DNA of 64,000 nucleotides from positions 310,001-374,000 of the forward strand of contig NZ_FOUS01000001.1 in the NCBI RefSeq assembly GCF_900114915.1, written 5' to 3'. Position numbers and translations under genes: made by a program. Below are positions 53,398 to 64,000 of this stretch, piece after piece. A model generated the notes under the pieces. The model was given only the letters and a program-made list of their open reading frames with translations, had not been told where the DNA came from and did not search any database. The stretch's first letter is position 1. Each line of letters begins with the position of its first letter. The DNA is from Bradyrhizobium sp. Rc3b (GTDB lineage: Bacteria > Pseudomonadota > Alphaproteobacteria > Rhizobiales > Xanthobacteraceae).

Positions 53398-55074
53398 ATG
53401 TTCGGTCGCAAGTCCCACAGCGATGCACAAGGGCGGCTCGACGCCATAGGCCGTTCGCAGGCCATGATCGAATTCAATCTCGATGGCTCGATCGTCACGG
53501 CCAACCAGAATTTTCTCGACGCCCTCGGCTATCGGCTTGACGAGATTCAGGGCAAGCATCACTCCATGTTCGTGCCGGCCGACCAGCGCGATACCGCCGA
53601 GTACAAGGCGTTCTGGGCTGCATTGAACCGTGGCGAGTATCAGGCGCGCGAGTTCAAGCGGATCGCGAAGGGTGGCCGCGAGGTCTGGATCGAAGCATCC
53701 TACAATCCGGTGCTCGACGGCAACGGCAAGACGGTGATGGTCGCCAAGATCGCGACCGACATCACGGCGAAGAAGATCCGGAGCATGACGGATGCGTCGA
53801 AGATCGCCGCGATCAGCCGCGCCCAGGCCGTCATCGAATTCAAGCTCGACGGCACCATCGTCAGCGCCAACGAGAAATTCTGCAAGACGCTCGGCTATTC
53901 GCTGGCCGAGATCGAGGGCAAGCATCACAGCCTGTTCATGCCGCAGGCCGACCGCGACGGCGCGGCCTATCGCGAGTTCTGGGCTGCACTCAACCGCGGT
54001 GAATACCAGGCCGGCGAGTTCAAGCGCATCGGCAAGGGCGGCCGCGAAGTGTGGATCCTCGCCTCCTACAACCCGCTGCTTGACGAGAACGGCAAACCTT
54101 ACGGCGTCGTCAAATTCGCAACGGACGTCACCGCGGAGAAGCTGAAGAACGCCGATCTCGCCGGCCAGATCGCGGCGATCGACAAGGCCCAGGCCGTGAT
54201 CGAATTCAACATGGACGGCACGATCATCGCCGCCAACGCCAACTTCCTCGGCGCGCTCGGCTACTCGCTGGCCGAGATCAAGGGCAAGCACCACAGCATG
54301 TTTGTCGAGCCCACGGAGCGCGACGGCGCGGCCTATCGCGAGTTCTGGGCCGCCCTCAACCGCGGTCAGTACCAGGCGGCCGAATACAAGCGCATTGGCA
54401 AGGGCGGCAAGGAGGTCTACATCCAGGCCTCCTACAACCCGATCCTCGATCTCAACGGCAAGCCGTTCAAGGTCGTGAAATATGCCACCGACACCACGCG
54501 TCAGGTGCTGGTCCGCATGGGCAACGAGCGCGTGCGCGGCATGATGGAATCGGTCGCCGCCGGTTCGGAAGAGCTGAACGCTTCGGTGCGGGAGATCTCC
54601 GAGGCGATGACCAAGTCCCGCGAGACGGCGATGAGCGCGGTGGAGCAGGTCGCCTCCGCCGATGCTCAGGCCCAGCGCCTCACCGAGGCGGCGCAGTCGA
54701 TGAGCGGCATCGTCGAGATGATCAACAGCATCACCGGACAGATCAACCTGCTCGCGCTCAACGCCACGATCGAATCCGCACGGGCCGGCGAAGCCGGCCG
54801 CGGCTTTGCGGTGGTCGCCTCCGAAGTGAAGAGCCTCGCCAATCAGGCCAAGCAGGCCACCGACAAGATCGGCCAGGAGATCGGCAGCCTCAACGGCATC
54901 TCCGGCGACGTCGTCAGCGCGCTCGGCTCGATCAAGCAGGCGATCAACAATGTCAGCGAATATGTCACCTCGACCGCCGCTGCCGTCGAGGAGCAGAGCA
55001 CGGTGACGAACGAGATGTCGACCAGCATGCAGCGCGCGGCTGCGGAGGCGGCTGCGATCGCGGCAAGGGCGTAG
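53398..55074 (+). CDS. Soluble methyl-accepting chemotaxis protein with three tandem PAS domains
   Basis: A 558-residue cytoplasmic chemoreceptor without membrane helices. Three PAS domains (about 15-130, 137-252, 259-374) repeat with an exact 122-residue, 366-base period; each opens with QA-IEF-DG-I-AN and contains LGY-L-EI-GKHHS-F and [22 protein letters not shown] signalling domain follows with [21 protein letters not shown], where CheA/CheW bind. PAS domains of this kind can hold haem or flavin, so sensing of oxygen, redox or energy state is likely but not proven. The ATG at 53398 was used. The gene is monocistronic and converges on mutS. Confidence 0.87.
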   Translation: MFGRKSHSDAQGRLDAIGRSQAMIEFNLDGSIVTANQNFLDALGYRLDEIQGKHHSMFVPADQRDTAEYKAFWAALNRGEYQAREFKRIAKGGREVWIEASYNPVLDGNGKTVMVAKIATDITAKKIRSMTDASKIAAISRAQAVIEFKLDGTIVSANEKFCKTLGYSLAEIEGKHHSLFMPQADRDGAAYREFWAALNRGEYQAGEFKRIGKGGREVWILASYNPLLDENGKPYGVVKFATDVTAEKLKNADLAGQIAAIDKAQAVIEFNMDGTIIAANANFLGALGYSLAEIKGKHHSMFVEPTERDGAAYREFWAALNRGQYQAAEYKRIGKGGKEVYIQASYNPILDLNGKPFKVVKYATDTTRQVLVRMGNERVRGMMESVAAGSEELNASVREISEAMTKSRETAMSAVEQVASADAQAQRLTEAAQSMSGIVEMINSITGQINLLALNATIESARAGEAGRGFAVVASEVKSLANQAKQATDKIGQEIGSLNGISGDVVSALGSIKQAINNVSEYVTSTAAAVEEQSTVTNEMSTSMQRAAAEAAAIAARA

Positions 55075-55091
55075 CGCTCAGCGCACGGAAT

Positions 55092-55225
55092 CGTAGGGTG
55101 GGCAAAGGCGCGCACTTCGCGCGCCATGCCCACCATCTCTTCCCGATCTCGTCCAAAACGCGGTGGGCACGCTTCCGCCGTCGCTCTTCGAGCTATGGCG
55201 GACAAGTCGCTTTGCCCACCCTACG
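55092..55225. repeat. Intergenic dyad repeat (family A), convergent gap
   Basis: The left end CGTAGGGTGGGCAAAGGCGC is inverted to GCTTTGCCCACCCTACG at the right; an inner TGCCCACC/GGTGGGCA pair is present. It lies between the converging chemoreceptor and mutS genes, ending 6 bases from the mutS stop. Confidence 0.85.
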
Positions 55226-55231
55226 GCACCG

Positions 55232-57970
55232 CTACTGCTTCGGCAGCTTCGCCTTCAACGCATACAACGCATCCAGCGCCTCGCGTGGTGACATCTCGTC
55301 CGGATGCAGCGCCTTCACGGCCTCCATCAGCAGTTCGGCCTCGCTCGGCGGCGCGGCTTCGGCCGCCGCGCGTGAGGGCACGGCGAACAGAGGCAGATCG
55401 TCCACCAGCGCGCGCGCGGTCTGGCCGCGGTCCTGCGCCTCCAGCTTGGACAGCACGGATTTTGCGCGCGTGATCACGGCCGGCGGCAGGCCGGCGAGCT
55501 TGGCCACCTGGATGCCGTAGGAACGATCGGCCGAGCCCGGCAGCACCTCGTGCAGGAACACGACGTTGCCCTGCCACTCCTTCACCCGCACCGTGGCGTT
55601 GAACATCCGCGGCAGTTTTGCGGAGAGCGCGGTCAGCTCGTGATAATGCGTGGCGAATAGCGTGCGGCAGCGATTGCTTTCGTGCAGATGCTCGATCGCG
55701 GCCCATGCGATCGAGAGACCATCGAAGGTCGCGGTGCCGCGGCCGATCTCGTCGAGGATCACGAGCGAGCGTTCGCCGGCCTGGTTCAGGATCGCAGCCG
55801 TCTCGACCATTTCGACCATGAAGGTGGAGCGGCCGCGGGCGAGATCGTCGGCGGCGCCGACGCGCGAGAACAGCCGGTCGATGATGCCGATCCGCGCGCG
55901 CGTGGCCGGCACGAAGCTGCCGATCTGGGCAAGAAGGGCAATCAGCGCGTTCTGACGCAGGAAGGTCGATTTGCCGGCCATGTTGGGACCGGTGAGCAGC
56001 CAGAGCTGGCCGGACTTTTGCGCCGGGCTTGGCGACAGGTCGCAGGCATTGGCGATGAACGGCTCGCCATTGCGCTTCAGCGCCTGCTCCACCACGGGAT
56101 GGCGGCCGGCCTCGATCGCAAAGCCGAGGGAGCCGTCCACGTCCGGCCGCACATAATTGTCGTCGACCGCGAGCTTTGCCAGTGATGTCGCAACGTCGAG
56201 CAAGGCGAAGGCGTGCGCGGCGGCGCGCAGATCGTCGCTGATCGCCATGGCCTTGGCTGACAGCCGCTCGAAAATCTCGAGCTCGAGGCCGAGCGCGCGA
56301 TCGCCGGCATTGGCGATCTTGGCTTCGATCTCGCCCAACTCGGAGGTGGTGAAGCGCACCTGCCCCGCCAGCGTCTGGCGATGGATGAAAGTCGCGTTCA
56401 GCGGCGCCGACATCAGCTTGTCGCCGTGCTGCGCGGTGACCTCGACGAAATAGCCGAGCACGTTGTTGTGCCGGATCTTCAGGCCTTTCACGGATGTCGT
56501 GTCGGCATAGCGCGCCTGCATCGAGGCGACGACGAGACGCGAGGCATCGCGCAGGTTTCGGGCTTCGTCGAGCGCGGGCTCATAGCCCTGTCGAACGAAG
56601 CCGCCGTCGCGCTTGATCAGCGGCAGCTGCTCGTCGAGCGCGCTGGCGAACTCCGCCGCGATCTCGCGCGAGGGACGCTGCAAGGCCGCCCTCACCGCGG
56701 CGATTTCCTGTGGCGGCTGATCGAGCTCGCCAAGCCGCGCCAGCACCTGGTCGGCGGCGATGATGCCGTCGCGCAGACCTGCGAGGTCGCGCGGGCCGCC
56801 GCGGCCGACTGACAGGCGCGCCAGCGCGCGCGACATGTCGGGCGCGCCGCGCAGCATGCTGCGGATGTCCTCGCGCGCGGCAGAATCGGCGACGAAGACG
56901 CTCACCGCATCGAGCCGGCGCGCGATCGCCGGCGCATCCGTCAGCGGCGCGGCCAGGCGTTGGGCAAGCAGGCGCGAGCCCGCCGAGGTCACCGTGCAGT
57001 CGATCGCATCGAGCAGCGAGCCGCGACGTTCGCCTGCAAGCGTCCGCGTCAGCTCGAGATTGGCGCGTGTGGCCGGATCGATCGCCATGGTCGCGCCCGA
57101 GGCTTCGCGCGCGGGCGGCGACAACGGCGGATGCTTGCCGACCTGGGTGCGGTCGACATAGGTGACGGCGGCTGCTGCTGCCGTGGCCTCCAGCCGCGTC
57201 AGCTGCGCCAGCCCGTCCATGGTCGCGACGGCGAAATAATCGCAAAGGCGCTTCTCGGCAGTGGCACCGTCGAAGACGTCGCGCGTCAGCGGCGTCACGG
57301 CCGGCAGCTCGCGCAAGGTCTGTCCGAGCTCGCTGTCGTTATAGAGCGCGTCGGTGACGATGGCCTCGTTCGGGTTGATGCGCGCCAGCGTCGCGGCGAG
57401 CTCGCCGCCCGAGCATTCCATCACGGTGAACTCGGCGGTCGAGATGTCGATCCAGGCGAGGCCGAAGCGGTCGCCACCGCCGGAGGCGCGGGCGCGCGCG
57501 ATCGCGAGCAGATAATTGTTGGCACGCGCATCGAGCAGCGTGTCCTCGGTCAGCGTGCCCGGCGTGACCAGCCGCACCACGCCGCGGCGAACCACGCTCT
57601 TGTTGCCGCGTGCCTTGGCGGCAGCAGGATCTTCGGTCTGCTCGCACACCGCGACGCGGTGGCCGGCCGAGATCAGGCGGTGCAGATAGTCCTCGGAACG
57701 CTCGACCGGCACGCCGCACATCGGGATGTCGGCGCCCTGGTGCTTGCCGCGCTTGGTCAAGACGATGCCGAGCGTCCTGGAGGCGATCTCGGCATCCTCG
57801 AAGAACAATTCGTAGAAATCGCCCATCCGGTAGAACAGCAGCAGGCCCTGATGCGCCGCCTTGATCTCCAGGTACTGTTCCATCATCGGCGTGACGCGCG
57901 CGACGGCTTCCGTTGGCGAAGCGGGCGCTTCGTCGGGGGGCGGTACTTGTATCGGCTGTTGCATGGTCAT
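55232..57970 (-). CDS. mutS: DNA mismatch repair protein MutS
   Basis: A 912-residue MutS that recognises mismatches and small loops and starts repair with MutL. The mismatch-binding domain has [13 protein letters not shown] (the Phe-x-Glu wedge near residue 50). Then come connector, lever and clamp domains, and the ATPase has [13 protein letters not shown] near residue 660, [33 protein letters not shown] and THYHEL. Start ATG 57970 (MTMQQP); a second ATG lies two codons later. It stands alone and all key motifs are intact. Confidence 0.95.
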   Translation of the reverse strand: MTMQQPIQVPPPDEAPASPTEAVARVTPMMEQYLEIKAAHQGLLLFYRMGDFYELFFEDAEIASRTLGIVLTKRGKHQGADIPMCGVPVERSEDYLHRLISAGHRVAVCEQTEDPAAAKARGNKSVVRRGVVRLVTPGTLTEDTLLDARANNYLLAIARARASGGGDRFGLAWIDISTAEFTVMECSGGELAATLARINPNEAIVTDALYNDSELGQTLRELPAVTPLTRDVFDGATAEKRLCDYFAVATMDGLAQLTRLEATAAAAAVTYVDRTQVGKHPPLSPPAREASGATMAIDPATRANLELTRTLAGERRGSLLDAIDCTVTSAGSRLLAQRLAAPLTDAPAIARRLDAVSVFVADSAAREDIRSMLRGAPDMSRALARLSVGRGGPRDLAGLRDGIIAADQVLARLGELDQPPQEIAAVRAALQRPSREIAAEFASALDEQLPLIKRDGGFVRQGYEPALDEARNLRDASRLVVASMQARYADTTSVKGLKIRHNNVLGYFVEVTAQHGDKLMSAPLNATFIHRQTLAGQVRFTTSELGEIEAKIANAGDRALGLELEIFERLSAKAMAISDDLRAAAHAFALLDVATSLAKLAVDDNYVRPDVDGSLGFAIEAGRHPVVEQALKRNGEPFIANACDLSPSPAQKSGQLWLLTGPNMAGKSTFLRQNALIALLAQIGSFVPATRARIGIIDRLFSRVGAADDLARGRSTFMVEMVETAAILNQAGERSLVILDEIGRGTATFDGLSIAWAAIEHLHESNRCRTLFATHYHELTALSAKLPRMFNATVRVKEWQGNVVFLHEVLPGSADRSYGIQVAKLAGLPPAVITRAKSVLSKLEAQDRGQTARALVDDLPLFAVPSRAAAEAAPPSEAELLMEAVKALHPDEMSPREALDALYALKAKLPKQ

Positions 57971-58186
57971 GGGCGGCGCAACCTACAAAATTTCGCCCCC
58001 TGCTCCTATCGCTTTGGCCGGAAGGAGCGGGTTTTCCACGTTGTCCGCATTGCGGCATGCGTGGCCGGCGTGCGGCCCCCTCGGAACACGCGTGTATCAG
58101 TCAATTGACCTGCTGCGGGCGCCCTCCTAAAACTCCGGCGTCATTGAAGAATTTGGGCCGAACCGCGGCATTCAGGGAGAACAACG

Positions 58187-59395
<1,209 letters not shown>

Positions 59396-59402
59396 ACTCT
59401 CT

Positions 59403-59543
59403 CCTCCCCCTCTCCCCGCTTGCGGGGAGAGGGTTGAGGTGAGGGGGAGTCTCCGCAAGGACGGTGATAGTTGGACTCGCGGAGAGTCCCCCTCACCCGC
59501 CGCGCTTCGCGCGCCGGCCTCTCCCCGCAAGCGGGAAGAGGCG
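59403..59543. repeat. Intergenic dyad repeat (family E)
   Basis: CCTCTCCCCGCTTGCGGGGAG at the left side and CTCTCCCCGCAAGCGGGAAG at the right form nested hairpins, with GTGAGGGGGAGTCTCCGC/GCGGAGAGTCCCCCTCAC as an inner pair. It lies between the thiolase and dioxygenase genes on the same strand and probably ends or stabilises the upstream transcript. (Motifs are shown in pieces.). Confidence 0.7.
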
Positions 59544-59602
59544 AAGAGTCCGGGTTCGCTCGTTTCTCTCGCGTCCCGGAATGACAGGGAGAAAAAGCCA
59601 GC

Positions 59603-60496
59603 ATGATCATCGAGCGCGAGCAGGACGTCACGGCCGCGGCACTGGCGGTGATGGAGCGGACTTCCGATCCGCGCATGCGCCAGATCATGATCTCCCTGGT
59701 CAAGCATTTGCACGGCTTCGTGCGCGACGTCCGCCTGACCGAGAAGGAGTTTCGCGATGCCACCGCTGTCATCGCCGAGCTCGGCAAGCTGACCACCGAC
59801 ACGCACAACGAAGTGGTGCTGATGGCGGGCTCGCTCGGCGTCTCGCCGCTGGTCTGCCTGCTCAACAACGGCGACCAGGGCAATACCGAAACCGATCAGT
59901 CACTGCTCGGGCCGTTCTGGCGGTTGAACTCGCCGCGGGTCGAGAATGGCGGATCGATCGTCCGCTCCGAGACCCCGGGCGCGCCACTGTTCGTGAACGG
60001 CCGCGTCGTGGACAAGGACGGTCGTCCGGTCGTCGGCGCCGAGGTCGATGTCTGGCACGCCTCTCCGGTCGGCCTCTACGAGAACCAGGATCCTGACCAG
60101 GCCGACATGAACCTGCGTGGCAAGTTCACGACCGACCAGGATGGGCGCTTCTCCTTCCGTTCGGTGATGATGGTCGGCTATCCCATTCCGACGGACGGCG
60201 TGGTCGGCCGCCTGCTGGAGGCGCAGAGCCGCCATCCCTATCGCCCCGCGCATCTGCATGCCCTGATCTTCAAGCCGGGCTTCAAGGTCCTGATCTCGCA
60301 GGTCTACGATCCCAACGATCCCCATATCGACAGCGACGTGCAGTTCGGCGTGACGCAGGCGCTGATCGGCAAGTTCCTGCGCCATGACGCGCCACATCCG
60401 ACCGAACGCGAGGTCGCGACGCCCTGGTATTCGCTCGACCATGTCTACCGGCTCGAAGTCGGGGAAGCCTTACTGCCGCGTCCGCCGATCAAATAG
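59603..60496 (+). CDS. Intradiol dioxygenase, hydroxyquinol 1,2-dioxygenase type
   Basis: A 297-residue non-haem Fe(III) ring-cleaving enzyme. An N-terminal helical dimerisation domain (about 1-105) precedes the catalytic beta-sandwich with iron ligands Tyr159 (VGLYENQ), Tyr193 (VGYPIP), His217 and His219 (RPAHLHAL). [15 protein letters not shown] [15 protein letters not shown] and [17 protein letters not shown] fit the hydroxyquinol 1,2-dioxygenase group better than catechol 1,2-dioxygenase. It would turn 1,2,4-trihydroxybenzene into maleylacetate. A maleylacetate reductase gene is not in the window. Substrate choice between hydroxyquinol and catechol is an inference from motif style. Confidence 0.78.
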   Translation: MIIEREQDVTAAALAVMERTSDPRMRQIMISLVKHLHGFVRDVRLTEKEFRDATAVIAELGKLTTDTHNEVVLMAGSLGVSPLVCLLNNGDQGNTETDQSLLGPFWRLNSPRVENGGSIVRSETPGAPLFVNGRVVDKDGRPVVGAEVDVWHASPVGLYENQDPDQADMNLRGKFTTDQDGRFSFRSVMMVGYPIPTDGVVGRLLEAQSRHPYRPAHLHALIFKPGFKVLISQVYDPNDPHIDSDVQFGVTQALIGKFLRHDAPHPTEREVATPWYSLDHVYRLEVGEALLPRPPIK

Positions 60497-60589
60497 GGCT
60501 CAAACCCGCTTCCCCCAATTAGTTATATCCTATAATGATTGGCTGAAGCGTTGTCCGGCCGGACCACATGGCCGGGGAGGAGTCCGCCC

Positions 60590-61291
60590 ATGACATTCAT
60601 CTATCCCACTGACAGCAACAAGGCGCATCCGCTGCCGCTGTCGCCCGACTACAAGAGCTCGATCAAGCGTGCGCCGAACAAGCCCTTGATCCCGATGCGC
60701 CATACGTTGTCGGAGCTCACCGGCCCGGTCTACGGCCACGAGACCGTGCGCGAGGGCGACAACGACCTCACCACCCAGCACAAGGGCGAGCCGATCGGCG
60801 AGCGCATCATCGTGCACGGCCATGTGCGCGACGAGGACGGCCGCGGCGTGCCGAACTCGCTGGTCGAGATCTGGCAGGCCAATGCCTGCGGCCGCTACGT
60901 CCATGTCCGCGACCAGCATCCGGCGCCGCTCGATCCGAATTTCACGGGGGCCGGCCGCGCCCAAAGCGATGCCTCCGGCTATTATCGCTTCGTCACCGTC
61001 AAGCCGGGTGCTTATCCCTGGGGCAATCACCACAATGCCTGGCGTCCCGCGCACATCCATCTGTCGGTGTTCGGCCATTCCTTCGTCACGCGCCTCGTGA
61101 CGCAGATGTATTTTCCGAACGATCCGCTGTTCCCGTTCGATCCGATCTTCAACTCGGTGCCGGACAAGAAGGCGCGGGCGCGGATGGTCTCCTCGTTCGA
61201 TCTCGAGAACACCCAGCCCGAATGGGCGCTGTGCTACCGCTTTGACATCGTGTTGCGCGGCAAGAACGCCACCCCCATGGAGAATCACTAA
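60590..61291 (+). CDS. pcaH: Protocatechuate 3,4-dioxygenase beta subunit
   Basis: A 233-residue subunit carrying the active-site iron. Ligands are Tyr103 (GRYVH), Tyr142 (AYPWG), His155 and His157 (WRPAHIHLS), in the same spacing as the Pseudomonas enzyme. It cleaves protocatechuate to 3-carboxymuconate with PcaG. The ATG at 60590 follows GGGGAGGAG. The stop codon is directly followed by the pcaG GTG, so the subunits are made together. The first 50 residues contain the family's TGPVYG and IPMRHTLSELTGP. Confidence 0.9.
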   Translation: MTFIYPTDSNKAHPLPLSPDYKSSIKRAPNKPLIPMRHTLSELTGPVYGHETVREGDNDLTTQHKGEPIGERIIVHGHVRDEDGRGVPNSLVEIWQANACGRYVHVRDQHPAPLDPNFTGAGRAQSDASGYYRFVTVKPGAYPWGNHHNAWRPAHIHLSVFGHSFVTRLVTQMYFPNDPLFPFDPIFNSVPDKKARARMVSSFDLENTQPEWALCYRFDIVLRGKNATPMENH

Positions 61292-61894
61292 GTGCAGGAT
61301 TCTGTGACGCCCGACGGGATCACCCCATCGCAGACGGTCGGCCCGTTCTTCAAATACGGCCTGACGCCGAGCGGCGAGTACGCCTGGAACGACGCGTTCA
61401 CCAACTCGACGCTGACGCCAGATGTCACCGGCGAGCGCATCCGCATCGAGGGTCGCGTATTCGACGGTGACGGCGTTGCCGTGCCGGATTGCATGCTGGA
61501 GATCTGGCAGGCGGACGCGCAAGGCCGCTTCGCCGACCCGCAGGACAAGCGTGCGCTGCCAAATGCAAGCTTCCGCGGCTTCGCCCGTTGCGGCACCGAC
61601 AAGGACGGCAATTACGCGTTCGAGACCATCAAGCCGGGCACGGTGCCGGATCCCGATGGCAAGCCGCAGGCGCCGCACATCCTCCTTGCGGTGTTTGGCC
61701 GCGGCATGCTCAGGCATCTCTACACCCGGATCTATTTCGGCGACGAGGCCGGCAACGCCGCCGACCCCGTGCTGGCGCTGGTGCCCACCGAGCGCCGCGC
61801 CACGCTGACCGCGGCGCGCGAGGCCGGCAAGCCGGTCTACCGGCTCGACCTGCGGCTGCAGGGCGACAACGAGACGGTGTTCTTCGACGTGTGA
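61292..61894 (+). CDS. pcaG: Protocatechuate 3,4-dioxygenase alpha subunit
   Basis: A 200-residue intradiol-fold subunit that completes the PcaHG pair. It has TPSQTVGPFFKYGL at the N-terminus, CMLEIWQADAQGRF, and RGFARCGTDKDGNY; the iron ligands are missing, for example PHILLAVF replaces the His-x-His strand, as normal for the alpha subunit. The start is GTG immediately after the pcaH TAA without spacing; the ribosome must couple. pcaB, pcaC and pcaD do not follow in this window. Confidence 0.9.
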   Translation: MQDSVTPDGITPSQTVGPFFKYGLTPSGEYAWNDAFTNSTLTPDVTGERIRIEGRVFDGDGVAVPDCMLEIWQADAQGRFADPQDKRALPNASFRGFARCGTDKDGNYAFETIKPGTVPDPDGKPQAPHILLAVFGRGMLRHLYTRIYFGDEAGNAADPVLALVPTERRATLTAAREAGKPVYRLDLRLQGDNETVFFDV

Positions 61895-62151
61895 GGCAAC
61901 GCGTGCCGGGGGAGGCTTGCTCTTCGGCGCGCATGTCTCATCTGGCGCATCGAGGCCGAGGCTGCCTCCGGCCGAAACGATTCTCCCGCACGTGTGTGCG
62001 TCAGCCTCGCTGACTCAAATACCGATGGCTTGACGTCGAATTCCCGTAGTTAGACGGGGTTCGCGCGATACAATTTCGGCGCGAAGCAATCCCGTATTTA
62101 CCGTATTCGTCTAGGGTGGCTGCAGTTTTGACACCGCCCTGGATTGTTTTC

Positions 62152-63840
62152 ATGAAATTTCGTCTGTCGTTGTCATCTGCGATCATTGCGTTCGGCATCG
62201 TTCTCGCCATCGGTTTTGCCGCCGTGGTTTCGACCAGCCTGTACGCCTTGAAAGAGCTCAAGGTCGGCGGTCCGCTCTATTCCGACATCAAGCTCGGCAA
62301 CGACCTCATCGCGGACATTCTGCCGCCGCCGGAATATGTCATCGAGGCCTATCTCGAGGCGACCCTGGCCATGCGCGAGCCGGACCAGCTGGCGGCCCAC
62401 GGCGAACGCCTGGTCCAGCTCCGCAAGGATTACGACGAGCGCAAGGCGTTCTGGGTCACCTCCAGCCTCTCGGCCGACCTGAAGACGGTGCTGGTGTCGA
62501 AATCCGATGCTGAGGTGCAGAAGTTCTGGAAGGCGTCCGACCAGCTCCTGCCGGCCCTCAAGGCCAAGGACGCCGCTGCGTCCGAGCGCATCTATGCGCA
62601 GGTGAAGGACGCCTACACCGCGCATCGCGCCGTGATCGACAGCATCGTCGAGAACGCCAACAAGCAGAATGCAGCCATGGAAAAGCTGGCCGCGGACCGC
62701 GACAGCTCGATGCTTTATATCCTCCTCGGCGTCTCCGCCGCGGTCCTGGCTTTCGTTGCTGCGGGCCTGCTCGGCGTCGCACTCGGCGTGGTGCGGCCGA
62801 TCGTGCGCATGACGGGCACGATGCAGAAGCTCGCGACCGGCGATCTCGCCGCCGACATTCCTTTCGCTGACCGAAAGGACGAGGTCGGCTCGATGGCGGG
62901 GGCGCTTGTGGTGTTCAAGCAGGCGGCGGTCGAGAATTCCCGCCTGCGCGAGGAGCAGTTGCGGCAGGAGCAGGAGGCGGCGCTCGCCAAGCGCTCCGCC
63001 CTGCACCAGATGGCCGAGACCGTCGAGCGCGAGACCGGCCGATCGGTCGACACCGCCGGCGCAGCGACGCAAGGCGTCGAGCGGGCGGCGTCCAGCCTGT
63101 CCGATATCGCGAGGTCGCTCTCCGCACAGTCGCAGGCGGTCGCGGCGGCCTCCACCCAGGCCCTCGGCAGTTCGCAGACCGTCTCGGCCGCGGCCGAACA
63201 GCTGAGCGCCTCGATCCGCGAGATCGCAAGCCAGGTCGTGCGGACCAGCACTGTCACAAAATCGGCGGTCGCCGGCCGCGAGCAGGCGCGTTCGACCATC
63301 CAGGCACTGGCCGGATCGGTGAAGAAGATCGCCGAGGTCTCCGACCTCATCGGCGGCATCGCCGGCCAGACCAACCTCCTGGCGCTCAACGCCACGATCG
63401 AGGCCGCCCGTGCCGGCGAGGCCGGCCGCGGCTTCGCCGTGGTCGCCGCCGAAGTGAAGTCCCTGTCAGACCAGACCGCCAAATCCACCGAGGAGATCAC
63501 GCGGCTGATCACCGAGATTCAGGCCTCGACGCAGGCCGCGGTCGATGCCGTCGAGACGATGGGAGGGCGCATCGTCGAAATCGACGGCGTGGCAACCTCG
63601 GTTGCCGCCGCGATGGAAGAGCAGGACGCCGCGACGCGGGAGATCACGCGGTCGATTTCCGAATCGGCTTCCGCGGCCAAGGAGGTCTCGGCCAAGATCG
63701 GCAATGTCAGCCGCGACGCCGCTTCCGTGAACGAGCGCGCCGCCGAGGTCAGGCAGGCGATCGCCGGCATGGCCGCCAATCTCGAACAGCTCCGGTCGGT
63801 CGTGGTGCGGACCGTGCGCGCCTCGACCGAGGCGGCTTGA
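62152..63840 (+). CDS. Transmembrane methyl-accepting chemotaxis protein
   Basis: A 562-residue chemoreceptor. One helix at 10-30 and one at about 187-210 bracket a 155-residue periplasmic sensor of predominantly helical type with [13 protein letters not shown] [10 protein letters not shown] and many Lys/Asp. A HAMP segment (about 211-265, [20 protein letters not shown]) precedes the signalling domain whose tip is [21 protein letters not shown]. The C-terminus lacks an NWETF-type pentapeptide. The ATG at 62152 is placed just before the first helix (MKFRLSLSS). Ligand unknown. The 257-base gap before it holds only its promoter as far as I can see. Confidence 0.88.
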   Translation: MKFRLSLSSAIIAFGIVLAIGFAAVVSTSLYALKELKVGGPLYSDIKLGNDLIADILPPPEYVIEAYLEATLAMREPDQLAAHGERLVQLRKDYDERKAFWVTSSLSADLKTVLVSKSDAEVQKFWKASDQLLPALKAKDAAASERIYAQVKDAYTAHRAVIDSIVENANKQNAAMEKLAADRDSSMLYILLGVSAAVLAFVAAGLLGVALGVVRPIVRMTGTMQKLATGDLAADIPFADRKDEVGSMAGALVVFKQAAVENSRLREEQLRQEQEAALAKRSALHQMAETVERETGRSVDTAGAATQGVERAASSLSDIARSLSAQSQAVAAASTQALGSSQTVSAAAEQLSASIREIASQVVRTSTVTKSAVAGREQARSTIQALAGSVKKIAEVSDLIGGIAGQTNLLALNATIEAARAGEAGRGFAVVAAEVKSLSDQTAKSTEEITRLITEIQASTQAAVDAVETMGGRIVEIDGVATSVAAAMEEQDAATREITRSISESASAAKEVSAKIGNVSRDAASVNERAAEVRQAIAGMAANLEQLRSVVVRTVRASTEAA

Positions 63841-63918
63841 GCGCGGCATCGGTTCGGCCGCTGGTGCGTGGGGTCATGATCGTGCAATATGGCGCGGGAC
63901 AGGGGCATCGTGAATTTC

Positions 63919-64000
63919 ATGACACCTCCACAACTGCCTGATGTCGTTGAGCCCGCCCGACTGACGGCGGCACTGCGCAGAGGCGGCGTGCTCGACGCAG
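63919..64000 (+). CDS. Start of a further gene (cut by the window end)
   Basis: An open frame begins with ATG at 63919 (a GTG nine bases upstream, at 63910, has AGGGG before it and is also possible) and runs to the last base, 27 codons: MTPPQLPDVVEP and LTAALRRGGVLDA are visible. The codon choice is GC-rich at third positions and fits a real gene. Too little is seen to name a family. Confidence 0.5.
   Translation, partial: MTPPQLPDVVEPARLTAALRRGGVLDA

Noticed and set aside
61640..61720. Missing iron ligands in PcaG as evidence of a dead enzyme
   Set aside because: The alpha subunit of protocatechuate 3,4-dioxygenase normally lacks them; PcaH next to it has all four.

Overview
The window looks like chromosome of a Bradyrhizobium-type alphaproteobacterium (Nitrobacteraceae). 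The evidence is uniformly GC-rich coding DNA, a RegS/RegR redox two-component pair, a GlnD of about 929 residues, many ABC uptake systems for amino and organic acids, PHA-storage genes, beta-ketoadipate pathway genes, and dense intergenic palindromic repeats. Species assignment is inference; nothing was searched against a database.

Layout. 1-1163: the tail of an AT-richer membrane protein gene, a decayed Bug/TctC receptor fragment and tRNA-Arg(CCG); this resembles the edge of an integrated element. 1224-5449: two translationally coupled c-di-GMP enzymes. 5624-10558: a complete livKGFHM-type branched-chain amino acid ABC operon. 10665-15767: a CoA-transferase, an MHS-type organic acid transporter and a sigma-54 activator, with a recognisable -24/-12 promoter and a perfect palindrome placed as an upstream activating site. 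16027-18951: a GGDEF-EAL protein and an HWE/HisKA_2-type sensor kinase. 19131-23001: a short-chain dehydrogenase, a cytochrome P450 and a luciferase-like flavin monooxygenase. 23363-27603: a DHA2 efflux pump, a cytoplasmic PHB-depolymerase-like esterase, an HxlR regulator diverging from a small monooxygenase-like protein, and a glyoxalase II-like hydrolase. 27766-31909: two GH13 enzymes (oligoglucosidase, trehalose synthase-like) and MmcB. 32131-35950: RegR, RegS and a divergent ABC-2 exporter. 36072-41617: intracellular PHA depolymerase, a YgjP-like metalloprotease, PBP1A and a DUF1330 protein. 41753-45547: two tandem orphan ABC receptors, a DUF1304 protein and Ogt. 45694-53018: GlnD, an SsuABC-like uptake operon, OsmC and a membrane protein. 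53398-57970: a soluble triple-PAS chemoreceptor and MutS. 58187-61894: thiolase, hydroxyquinol-type dioxygenase and PcaHG. 62152-64000: a membrane chemoreceptor and the first codons of one more gene.

The metabolic theme is scavenging: uptake of amino acids, sulfonate-like compounds and organic acids, aromatic and terpene-like oxidation, carbon storage as PHA and trehalose, and extensive sensing (three c-di-GMP proteins, two chemoreceptors, two kinases, one sigma-54 activator). The most distinctive structural signal is non-coding. Several families of 40-160 bp dyad repeats occupy the gaps between genes. Every convergent gap longer than a few bases carries one, and other copies sit between the receptor gene and the remaining genes of two ABC operons. 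I found no CRISPR array, phage, or clear insertion sequence.
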